Below are positions 52,745 to 64,000 of a stretch of DNA of 64,000 nucleotides, piece by piece. The notes beneath the pieces are model-generated. The model saw only the letters and a program-made list of their open reading frames with translations, had not been told where the DNA came from and ran no database searches. Each line of letters opens with the position of its first letter. Within the stretch, counting starts at the first letter, position 1. Position numbers and translations under genes: made by a program. This DNA comes from Microbacterium telephonicum (lineage in GTDB: Bacteria > Actinomycetota > Actinomycetes > Actinomycetales > Microbacteriaceae). The DNA lies in the NCBI RefSeq assembly GCF_003651225.1, contig NZ_RCDB01000002.1, positions 744,001 to 808,000 on the forward strand, read 5' to 3'.

Positions 52745-52745
<1 letters not shown>
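51963..52745 (-). CDS. tpiA: Triosephosphate isomerase
   Basis: A 260-residue TIM barrel. Active-site Asn10 and Lys12 are in GNWKMN, the catalytic His is in IIGHSERR, the catalytic Glu in [13 protein letters not shown], and the phosphate loop is in [11 protein letters not shown]. It interconverts dihydroxyacetone phosphate and glyceraldehyde-3-phosphate. The ATG at 52745 overlaps the pgk stop by 1 nt. Confidence 0.97.
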
Positions 52746-53962
<1,217 letters not shown>

Positions 53963-53971
53963 GGGTCTACC

Positions 53972-55030
<1,059 letters not shown>

Positions 55031-55057
55031 TCAGACTTGGACAACGGCGTCCAGAGT

Positions 55058-55079
55058 GGCCGCCCGAGACCGGGCGGCC
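55058..55079 (-). terminator. Hairpin terminator after sodA
   Basis: GGCCGCCCG (55058-55066), AGAC loop, CGGGCGGCC (55071-55079): a perfect 9-bp stem starting 8 nt past the sodA stop on the minus strand. It separates sodA from the gap operon promoter. No U-run. Confidence 0.8.
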
Positions 55080-55086
55080 GTCTCGA

Positions 55087-55722
55087 TCATGACAGTACCA
55101 GCAGCCCCGAGGTCTTCTCACGAGCCGTTTCAAAGCGCTGAGCGACGTTCTGCCAGTTGGCGATGTTCCAGGCCGCCTTGACGTAGTCCGCCTTCACGTT
55201 GAGGTAGTCCAGGTAGAACGCGTGCTCCCACATGTCGAGCTGGAAGATCGGCACCGTGCCCTGAGCCGTGTTGGACTGCTGGTCGAACAGCTGCTGGATG
55301 ATCAGCTGCGCGCCGATCGGGTCCCAGCTGAGCACTGCCCAGCCCGAGCCCTGGATGCCGGTCGCCGCGGCCGTGAAGTGCGCCTGGAACTTCTCGAACC
55401 CGCCGAAGAACTCATCGATCGCCGCGCGGAGCTCGCCCTCGGGCTCACCGCCGCCACCGTTGCCCGCCGGGGCCAGGTTGGTCCAGAAGATGGAGTGGTT
55501 GACGTGGCCGCCGAGGTTGAAGGCCAAGTCCTTCTCGAGCTTGTTGACGTTCGCGAGGTTGCCCGACTCGCGCGCCTCGGCGAGCTGCTCGAGCGCGGTG
55601 TTCGCACCCGTCACGTACGCCTGGTGGTGCTTCGAGTGGTGCAGCTCCATGATCTTGCCGCTGATCGACGGCTCGAGGGCCGCGTAGTCGTACGGGAGTT
55701 CCGGGAGCGTGTACTTCGCCAT
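55087..55722 (-). CDS. sodA: Superoxide dismutase (Mn type)
   Basis: A 211-residue Mn/Fe-type SOD. Metal ligands lie in ELHHSKHHQAYV (about 27-38), LGGHVNHSIFW and DMWEHAFYLDY. The Gly preceding HVNH and the Gln in FDQQSN are features of Mn-specific rather than Fe-specific enzymes. AGGAAGAAG precedes the ATG, and TAGGAT (minus strand, near 55773) may be the -10. It is inserted between whiA and gap, but has its own terminator. Confidence 0.95.
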   Translation of the reverse strand: MAKYTLPELPYDYAALEPSISGKIMELHHSKHHQAYVTGANTALEQLAEARESGNLANVNKLEKDLAFNLGGHVNHSIFWTNLAPAGNGGGGEPEGELRAAIDEFFGGFEKFQAHFTAAATGIQGSGWAVLSWDPIGAQLIIQQLFDQQSNTAQGTVPIFQLDMWEHAFYLDYLNVKADYVKAAWNIANWQNVAQRFETAREKTSGLLVLS

Positions 55723-55853
55723 GTTCTCTTCTTCCTTTCGGCGTCGCGCACGTGCACGACGTTTTCATCCTATTGACGTGCAACGCGCACGCCAGGGGTT
55801 GACTTCCCGGATGACGTGAAGAGTCGATGAATCGGGCTGCCGCCGCTGCCGGC

Positions 55854-56831
55854 TCAGTCCTCGAGGCCCGCGGGGACCGCCGACTCGGTGTCGGGGATGC
55901 CGTCCACGGCGGCCTTCTTGTCGGCCATCGCGAGCAGTCGGCGGATGCGGCCGGCGACGGCATCCTTGGTCAGCGGCGGGTCGGCGTGGTGCCCGAGCTC
56001 GTCGAGGCTCGCGTCGCGGTGCGCGAGGCGCAGATCGCCCGCCTGCTTGAGGTGCGGGGGCACCTCGTCGCCCAGGATCTCGAGGGCGCGCTCGACGCGC
56101 GCACACGCGGCGACGGCCGCCTGCGCGGAGCGGCGGAGGTTTGCATCGTCGAAGTTCACGAGCCGGTTGACGCCGGCGCGCACTTCGCGTCGCTGACGCA
56201 GCTGCTCCCAGGCGCCGGCGGTGCGGGCGGCGCCCATCTCCGCGAGCGCGGCGCGGATCGCCTCGCCGTCGCGTACGACCACGCGGGGCGCACCGCGCAC
56301 CTCGCGGGCCTTCGCGGCGACGCCGAGGCGATGTGCCGCCCCGACGAGGGCCATCGCTGCTTCGCCGGACGGGCAGGCGATCTCGAGCGCGGCGGAACGA
56401 CCCGGGTCGCTGAGGGTGCCGGCGGCGAGGAACGCGCCGCGCCAGATGGCGGCGAGGTCATGCCGGGCGCCCGTGGTGAGCTTGTTGGGGAGCCCGCGGA
56501 CGGGGCGTCGACGCTGGTCGAGCAGACCCGTCTGCCGCGCGAGCGTCTCGCCGCCGTCGATCACGCGGACGGCGTAGTGCCCGCCGGCACGGCCGCCGGA
56601 GGCCTGCACGTGCGCGATCTCAGGGCGAACCCCGTAGATCTCGACGAGGTCGCGCGCCACGCGACGGGCCAGGACGTCGGTCTCCACTTCGGCTTCGACG
56701 GCGACGCGGCCGGCGATGGAGTGCAGTCCGCCGGAGAACCGCAGGAGCGCGGTCACCTCGGCGATCCGGGCCGAGGGGCGGGGGTCGCGGAGGGCTGCCA
56801 GCTCCGTCTTCACGTCGGCGGTCAGCGACAC
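55854..56831 (-). CDS. whiA: DNA-binding protein WhiA
   Basis: A 325-residue sporulation/cell-division regulator conserved in Gram-positive bacteria: an N-terminal LAGLIDADG-like fold (with [21 protein letters not shown]) and a C-terminal helix-turn-helix ([26 protein letters not shown]). In non-sporulating relatives it controls division genes. GTG start with AGAAGGA upstream. It follows rapZ by 38 bp; the yvcK gene that usually stands between these two is absent. Confidence 0.95.
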   Translation of the reverse strand: MSLTADVKTELAALRDPRPSARIAEVTALLRFSGGLHSIAGRVAVEAEVETDVLARRVARDLVEIYGVRPEIAHVQASGGRAGGHYAVRVIDGGETLARQTGLLDQRRRPVRGLPNKLTTGARHDLAAIWRGAFLAAGTLSDPGRSAALEIACPSGEAAMALVGAAHRLGVAAKAREVRGAPRVVVRDGEAIRAALAEMGAARTAGAWEQLRQRREVRAGVNRLVNFDDANLRRSAQAAVAACARVERALEILGDEVPPHLKQAGDLRLAHRDASLDELGHHADPPLTKDAVAGRIRRLLAMADKKAAVDGIPDTESAVPAGLED

Positions 56832-56869
56832 AGCGATCCTTCTGTCGGGTGGAGGGGGAAGATCCCAGC

Positions 56870-57781
56870 CTACTCGCGGCCGAGGTCGCGATGCTTCACG
56901 TTGACGGCGACCCCGGGCACCTCCCGCAGCCGTGTGGCGAGCTCGAGCGCCGTCACGACCGACCGGTGCTTGCCTCCGGTGCAGCCCACCGCGATGACGG
57001 AGTGGCGCTTGTTCTCGCTCTGGTAGCCCAGCAGCACCGGTCGCAGCGCGGCGGCGTACGCGTCGATGAACTCCGTCGCGCCGTTCTGCGCCAGCACGTA
57101 GTCGCGCACTTCGGGGGCTTCGCCGGTGTGCGCGCGCAGTTCGGGAACCCAGAACGGGTTCGGCAGGAAGCGCATGTCGGCGACGAGGTCGGCGTCCGGC
57201 GGCATGCCGTACTTGAAGCCGAAGCTCATGACGGTCGTCGTGTGCCGGGCCTCGCCGTCGACGGCGAAGACGTCGACGATGCGGGTGGACAACTGGTGGA
57301 TGTTGAGGGTGCTGGTGTCGACGATGACGTCGGCGGCCTCGCGGATGATCGCGACCCGCTCCCGCTCGCGACGGATGCCGTCGAGGATCGTCCCGTCGCC
57401 CTGCAGCGGGTGCGGGCGGCGCACCGCCTCGAAGCGCCGGACCAGGGCATCGTCGGAGGCGTCGAGGAACAGCACCCGCAGCTGGCTGGCGTCACGCAGG
57501 GCGCGGGTGATCGCGGGCAGCTCGCGGAAGAGGTCGCGGCCGCGCACGTCCACGACGGCGGCGATCTTCGGCATGGCGCTGCCCGCCGCGCTGGAGAGCT
57601 CGAGCAGCGGTCGCAGCATCTGCGGCGGCAGGTTGTCGACGACGTACCAACCGAGGTCCTCGAGCGCGTTGGCGGCGGTGGTGCGTCCGGCGCCGGACAT
57701 GCCGGTCACGATGAGCACCTCGCCGGGCGCCTGCGTGTCGTCCTGCGGTTCCGGGTGGGGGTCGTCCCCGTGCTCTGCCAC
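56870..57781 (-). CDS. rapZ: RapZ-family RNase adapter / nucleotide-binding protein
   Basis: A 303-residue protein with Walker [17 protein letters not shown] (about 26-41, Thr in place of the usual Ser) and the C-terminal block [19 protein letters not shown], which binds an amino-sugar phosphate in E. coli RapZ. In actinobacteria the glmZ sRNA partner is unknown, so RNA-adapter function is uncertain. The first 20 residues are acidic and variable. GTG start at 57781 with AGGAC upstream; 49 bp after uvrC. Confidence 0.93.
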   Translation of the reverse strand: MAEHGDDPHPEPQDDTQAPGEVLIVTGMSGAGRTTAANALEDLGWYVVDNLPPQMLRPLLELSSAAGSAMPKIAAVVDVRGRDLFRELPAITRALRDASQLRVLFLDASDDALVRRFEAVRRPHPLQGDGTILDGIRRERERVAIIREAADVIVDTSTLNIHQLSTRIVDVFAVDGEARHTTTVMSFGFKYGMPPDADLVADMRFLPNPFWVPELRAHTGEAPEVRDYVLAQNGATEFIDAYAAALRPVLLGYQSENKRHSVIAVGCTGGKHRSVVTALELATRLREVPGVAVNVKHRDLGRE

Positions 57782-57830
57782 GCTCGCTGTCCTCTCGGCT
57801 CGGGGTTCCAGCCTATCCAGGACGATCGCC

Positions 57831-59726
57831 TCAGCGCGCGGCGAGGTGCCGGTGGATCCCCTCGGCGAGGGTCGGGCCGATCCCGGGCAGCTCCGCGATC
57901 TCGGCCGGCGTCGCCTGCTTGAGGCGGGCGACCGAGCCGAAGTGCTTCAGGAGGGCCCGGATGCGGGTCTCGCCGAGTCCCGGCACTTCGGACAGCACCG
58001 AGGTGATGTCGCGCTTGCGGCGCTTGCGCTGGTGCGTGATCGCGAACCGGTGCGCCTCGTCGCGCAGCCGCTGGAGCAGGTACAGCGCCTCGGACGTGCG
58101 CGGCAGGATGACGGGGTACTCCTCCCCCGGCAGCCACACCTCTTCGAGCCGCTTGGCGATGCCGCACAGCGCGATCTCGGTGTGGCCGGCATCCTCGAGG
58201 GCTCGGGCGGCGGCTTCGACCTGCGGCCTGCCGCCGTCGACGACGAGCAGCTGCGGACGGTAGGCGAATCGGGGCCGCTTGCGCGTCGTGACGACATCGC
58301 CGTCGGCGGTCGCGTCGGGCACGGGTTCGTCGTCTTCGGGCTCGTCGACGCGGGCGAGGCGCCGGGTGAGCACCTGATAGAGCGAGTCGGTGTCGTCGGT
58401 CGTCTCGGCGACGCCGAACGAGCGGTACTGGTCCTTGCGGGGCAACCCATCTTCGAAGACCACCATCGAGGCGACGACGTTGGTGCCGCTCAGGTGCGAC
58501 ACGTCGTAGCACTCGATGCGCAGCGGCGCCTCGTCGAGGCCGAGCGCCTCCTGCAGGTCGTTCAGTGCCCGCGTGCGCGCCGTATAGTCGCTCGTGCGCC
58601 GCGTCTTGTGGAGGATGAGGGCCTGCTGCGCATTGATCGTCGCCGTCTTGAGCAGCTCGGCCTTCGATCCGCGCTGCGCGAGCTGCAGCGAGACGCGCTT
58701 GCCGCGACGCTCCTGCAGCCAGGCCTCCAGCTCGGCGGCGTCGTCGGGCAGTGACGGCACGAGCACCTGCCGCGGGATGTCGGATGCCGGTGCCTGCCCG
58801 TAGGTGCGCTGCAGCACCTGGTCGACGAGGTCAGCACCGGAGATGTCGAGTTCCTTGTCGATCGTGAGTGCGCGCACGCCGCGCACGCGACCGCCGCGGA
58901 CGACGAAGTGCTGCACGGCGGCGGAGAGCTCGTCCTCGGCGATCCCGAACAGGTCGGCGTCGGTGTCTTCGCTCAGCACGAGCGCCGAGCGGTTCAGGAC
59001 GGCGTCGATCGCCTGCAGGCGGTCGCGGTACAGGGCCGCCGATTCGTAGTCCATGGCGGCGGCGGACTCCCGCATCCGCGCGGTGAGTTCCCGCGTGAAG
59101 CGCTTGTCGCCCCCGGAGAGGAAGGCGACGAAGTCGTCGACGATCGCGCGGTGCTCCTCGACGGTGACCCGCATCGAGCACGGCCCACCGCACCGGCCGA
59201 TCTGTCCCGGGAAGCAGGGACGCCCGGTCGCCATCGCCTTCTTGTACGAGGCGTCGCTGCACGTGCGGATCGGGAAGACCTTGATCATCAGGTCGATCGT
59301 GTCGTGCACCGCCCACACCTTCGGATACGGGCCGAAGTACTTCGCACCGGGGATGCGGCGGTTGCGGGTGACGATGACGCGCGGCGCCTCGTCGGCGAGC
59401 GTCACCGCCATGTAGGGATAGGACTTGTCGTCCTTGTAGCGCACGTTGAACGGCGGCGAGAACTCCTGGATCCAGGTGTACTCGAGCTGCAGCGAGTCGA
59501 CGTCGGTCGCGACGACGGTCCATTCGACGGAGGCGGCGGTGAGCACCATCCGGCGCGTGCGCTCGTGGAGCGTGTGCAGCGGCGCGAAGTAGTTCGACAG
59601 GCGCGCCCGCAGGTTCTTCGCCTTGCCGACGTACAGCACGCGGCCGTCCGCGTCGCGGAACCGGTAGACGCCCGGGTTCGTCGGGATCTCGCCCTGCTTC
59701 GGCTTGTAGGGCAGCTGGTCGGCCAC
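57831..59726 (-). CDS. uvrC: Excinuclease ABC subunit C
   Basis: A 631-residue endonuclease making both incisions in nucleotide excision repair. The GIY-YIG domain is at the N-terminus ([23 protein letters not shown], about 17-39), a Cys cluster in [15 protein letters not shown], a UVR domain near 205-240, the RNase H-like domain from about 390 ([32 protein letters not shown]), and helix-hairpin-helix motifs at the end. GTG start 4 nt after the uvrA stop. Confidence 0.97.
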   Translation of the reverse strand: MADQLPYKPKQGEIPTNPGVYRFRDADGRVLYVGKAKNLRARLSNYFAPLHTLHERTRRMVLTAASVEWTVVATDVDSLQLEYTWIQEFSPPFNVRYKDDKSYPYMAVTLADEAPRVIVTRNRRIPGAKYFGPYPKVWAVHDTIDLMIKVFPIRTCSDASYKKAMATGRPCFPGQIGRCGGPCSMRVTVEEHRAIVDDFVAFLSGGDKRFTRELTARMRESAAAMDYESAALYRDRLQAIDAVLNRSALVLSEDTDADLFGIAEDELSAAVQHFVVRGGRVRGVRALTIDKELDISGADLVDQVLQRTYGQAPASDIPRQVLVPSLPDDAAELEAWLQERRGKRVSLQLAQRGSKAELLKTATINAQQALILHKTRRTSDYTARTRALNDLQEALGLDEAPLRIECYDVSHLSGTNVVASMVVFEDGLPRKDQYRSFGVAETTDDTDSLYQVLTRRLARVDEPEDDEPVPDATADGDVVTTRKRPRFAYRPQLLVVDGGRPQVEAAARALEDAGHTEIALCGIAKRLEEVWLPGEEYPVILPRTSEALYLLQRLRDEAHRFAITHQRKRRKRDITSVLSEVPGLGETRIRALLKHFGSVARLKQATPAEIAELPGIGPTLAEGIHRHLAAR

Positions 59727-59730
59727 CGCC

Positions 59731-62628
<2,898 letters not shown>

Positions 62629-62671
62629 CGCACAAGTCTAGGTCGGGCCTCCGACACCGGCTCCGCTGCGC

Positions 62672-63157
62672 TCACTCTCCCGGTTCGGACGGCCCGGTGG
62701 GCATCGCGCGCCGACCGGCGAACGGCGCCAGGGCGTCACGCAGCGCGACGAGCGCGGTGGCGTCGACACCGACGCGCGCCATGATCTGCACGGGCACCTC
62801 GAGCGCCCGTGCGCGCAGCGCCCGTCCGGCCTCGGTGAGACCGATCCGCAGCACGCGCTCGTCGGCGGCGCTGCGCGCGCGGCTCACGAGACCCTGCGCC
62901 TCCAGGCGCTTGACGAGCGGCGAGAGCGTCGCCGGCTCCATCGCGAGCTCGGCGGCGAGCTCCCCCAGAGCGCGCGGTGAGTCCTCCCACAGCGCGAGCA
63001 TCACGAGGTACTGGGGGTGGGTGAGGCCGAGCGGCTCGAGCACGGGCCGGTAGATCGAGACGACGTTGCGCGCGGCGGTGACCAGCGCGAAACAGAGCTG
63101 GTTCTCCAACTTCAACAGGTCGTCTCCGGGCACCTCACGCAGATCCACGGTCTCCAT
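62672..63157 (-). CDS. MarR-family transcriptional regulator
   Basis: A 161-residue winged-helix regulator. LTHPQYLVMLALWEDSPRALGELAAELAMEPATLSPLVKRLEAQG holds the DNA-binding region (about 46-90, read in parts), and RAADERVLRIGLTEAG is the wing (the usual D-x-R). Divergent from the small zinc-ribbon gene across a perfect palindrome it probably binds. GGGAGG directly abuts the ATG, which is poor spacing, so the start could differ by a few codons. Redox sensing (OhrR-like) cannot be claimed. Confidence 0.9.
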   Translation of the reverse strand: METVDLREVPGDDLLKLENQLCFALVTAARNVVSIYRPVLEPLGLTHPQYLVMLALWEDSPRALGELAAELAMEPATLSPLVKRLEAQGLVSRARSAADERVLRIGLTEAGRALRARALEVPVQIMARVGVDATALVALRDALAPFAGRRAMPTGPSEPGE

Positions 63158-63176
63158 CCTCCCATCGACCAGATTT

Positions 63177-63192
63177 GATTAGTACACTAATC
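63177..63192. promoter_or_regulatory. Palindromic operator between marR and the small Zn-ribbon gene
   Basis: GATTAGTACACTAATC is a perfect 7-bp inverted repeat with a 2-bp centre. It contains TACACT (63183-63188), the candidate -10 of the plus-strand gene, and TAGTGT on the minus strand, so a bound MarR dimer would shut both directions. Confidence 0.75.
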
Positions 63193-63195
63193 TTC

Positions 63196-63429
63196 ATGGC
63201 ACGAAAAGAGCGATCGCCGTTGCGTCAGCGGGTGCAGGATGCCGGCGGCTGGTACGCCTATCTCAATTCGCGCCTCATCCGCGCGGCGGGCCCGGCATCC
63301 GTCGGTCCGTACGACTCGGAGCCGGAGCCGGTGCGAACCGAGCGCGCCTGTCCGCTCTGCGGCGCGCCGATGTCGGCGCACACGTTCGACCGCACCGGCC
63401 CCAAGCCGCTCATGCACTGCCCCGCCTGA
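63196..63429 (+). CDS. Small Zn-ribbon-like protein
   Basis: A 77-residue basic protein starting MARKERSPLRQRVQDAGGWY. A CPLCG near residue 54 plus a terminal HCP suggest a partial metal-binding ribbon. I do not recognise a named family. The ATG at 63196 is 7 nt after TACACT, suggesting a leaderless mRNA under the MarR operator; a start seven codons earlier would lie inside the operator. The divergent arrangement implies it is the MarR target. Confidence 0.75.
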   Translation: MARKERSPLRQRVQDAGGWYAYLNSRLIRAAGPASVGPYDSEPEPVRTERACPLCGAPMSAHTFDRTGPKPLMHCPA

Positions 63430-63452
63430 GCAACGGGACGAATCGCCGCCGC

Positions 63453-64000
63453 CTATGCGTGCCCGGCGCGCTCCATCGCCCGCAGCTCCTTCTTGAGGTC
63501 TTGTACCTCGTCGCGCAGCCGTGCGGCGAGCTCGAACTTCAGCTCTCCGGCGGCCGCGAGCATCTGGTTGGAGAGGTCTTCGATCGTCGCCTCCAGCTGC
63601 GCCGCCCCCTCAGCCGCGATGCCTTCGCGCCTTAGCTGCGGTGTCGGGCTCTTGCCCTTTCCGGACTTGTTCTTGGCAGAGGCCTTGCCCGAGAGCAGAT
63701 CACGCGTGTCGGCCGCCTCACGGGCGAGCACGTCGGTGATGTCGGCGATCTTCTTGCGCAGCGGCTGCGGGTCGATGCCGTTGGCGAGGTTGTAGGCGAT
63801 CTGCTTCTCGCGGCGCCGGTCGGTCTCCTCGATCGCCGCCGCCATCGAATCGGTCATCGTGTCGGCGTACATGTGCACTTCGCCGGAGACGTTGCGCGCC
63901 GCGCGCCCGATCGTCTGGATGAGCGACGTTCCGCTGCGCAGGAACCCCTCTTTGTCGGCATCGAGGATCGCCACGAGCGACACCTCCGGCAGGTCGAGGC
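63453..64000 (-). CDS. uvrB: Excinuclease ABC subunit B, C-terminal part
   Basis: The last ~180 residues of UvrB; the gene runs off the right edge. [19 protein letters not shown] and [11 protein letters not shown] are helicase motifs V and VI. The tail holds the UVR domain ([21 protein letters not shown]), which binds UvrC. A Lys/Ser-rich linker ([20 protein letters not shown]) precedes it. It converges with the small Zn-ribbon gene. Confidence 0.97.
   Translation of the reverse strand, partial: LDLPEVSLVAILDADKEGFLRSGTSLIQTIGRAARNVSGEVHMYADTMTDSMAAAIEETDRRREKQIAYNLANGIDPQPLRKKIADITDVLAREAADTRDLLSGKASAKNKSGKGKSPTPQLRREGIAAEGAAQLEATIEDLSNQMLAAAGELKFELAARLRDEVQDLKKELRAMERAGHA

Noticed and set aside
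62629..62671. A LexA/SOS box before uvrA
   Set aside because: No CGAAC-N4-GTTCG-like dyad is present in the short gap; only a -10-like TAGACT is visible.

Overview
The window is high-GC chromosomal DNA from an actinobacterium, most likely Microbacteriaceae and probably Microbacterium. The evidence is the strong GC bias at third codon positions, frequent GTG starts, 4-nt ATGA/GTGA gene overlaps, actinobacterial markers (RbpA, WhiA, OpcA, type B L31), a gap-pgk-tpiA-secG-rbpA block, and a pentose-phosphate operon of tkt-tal-pgi-zwf-opcA-pgl. Coding density is very high. I see no rRNA, tRNA, prophage, classical insertion sequence or CRISPR array. The two ends cut a TrmH-type methyltransferase (left) and uvrB (right).

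Region by region: (1) 0.1-1.6 kb holds a sirtuin and a histidine phosphatase. (2) 1.6-13 kb is a branched-chain amino acid/leucine degradation locus. It has a CitE-like CoA lyase, a MaoC hydratase, an acyl-CoA dehydrogenase and a biotin-dependent carboxylase (alpha and beta) under a divergent TetR regulator with two operator-like palindromes. Beyond an array of hairpin repeats lies a bkdABC dehydrogenase operon with a divergent Lrp/AsnC regulator. (3) 13-16.4 kb holds a DMT transporter with a divergent CGNR protein, a hydrolase and a DEDDh exonuclease. (4) 16.5-21.6 kb holds rpmE2 with a structured leader, an ABC ATPase, back-to-back glgA/glgC, serB and a hydrolase. (5) 21.6-26.1 kb holds fabG, a repeat-rich DUF4190 membrane protein, DUF3099, a small Cys protein, SURF1 and an ABC-F ATPase. 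(6) 26.3-32.1 kb holds bioY and a five-gene siderophore-iron uptake operon behind a DtxR-like box. (7) 32.1-38.9 kb holds an MFS transporter with a MalY-type aminotransferase, then a suf operon (sufB, sufD, Rieske ferredoxin, sufC, sufT). (8) 39.1-42.8 kb holds the heme A genes ctaA and ctaB, between which lies a DUF559 endonuclease-like gene bracketed by two inverted, homologous 72-nt palindromic elements. (9) 43-51.2 kb is the pentose-phosphate operon, converging on a bidirectional terminator with the glycolytic operon gap-pgk-tpiA-secG-rbpA. (10) 55-64 kb holds sodA, whiA, rapZ, uvrC, uvrA, a MarR regulator with a divergent zinc-ribbon miniprotein, and uvrB.

The most interesting signal is the DUF559 gene with its inverted, stem-forming flanking elements, which resembles a REP/RAYT arrangement built on a different nuclease fold. 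Next are an orphan array of five hairpin units at 8.47-8.91 kb and a recurrent promoter layout in which a TANNNT hexamer lies 6-8 nt before the start codon, predicting many leaderless mRNAs. All functional calls rest on reading the sequence and on family knowledge; no database search was possible.
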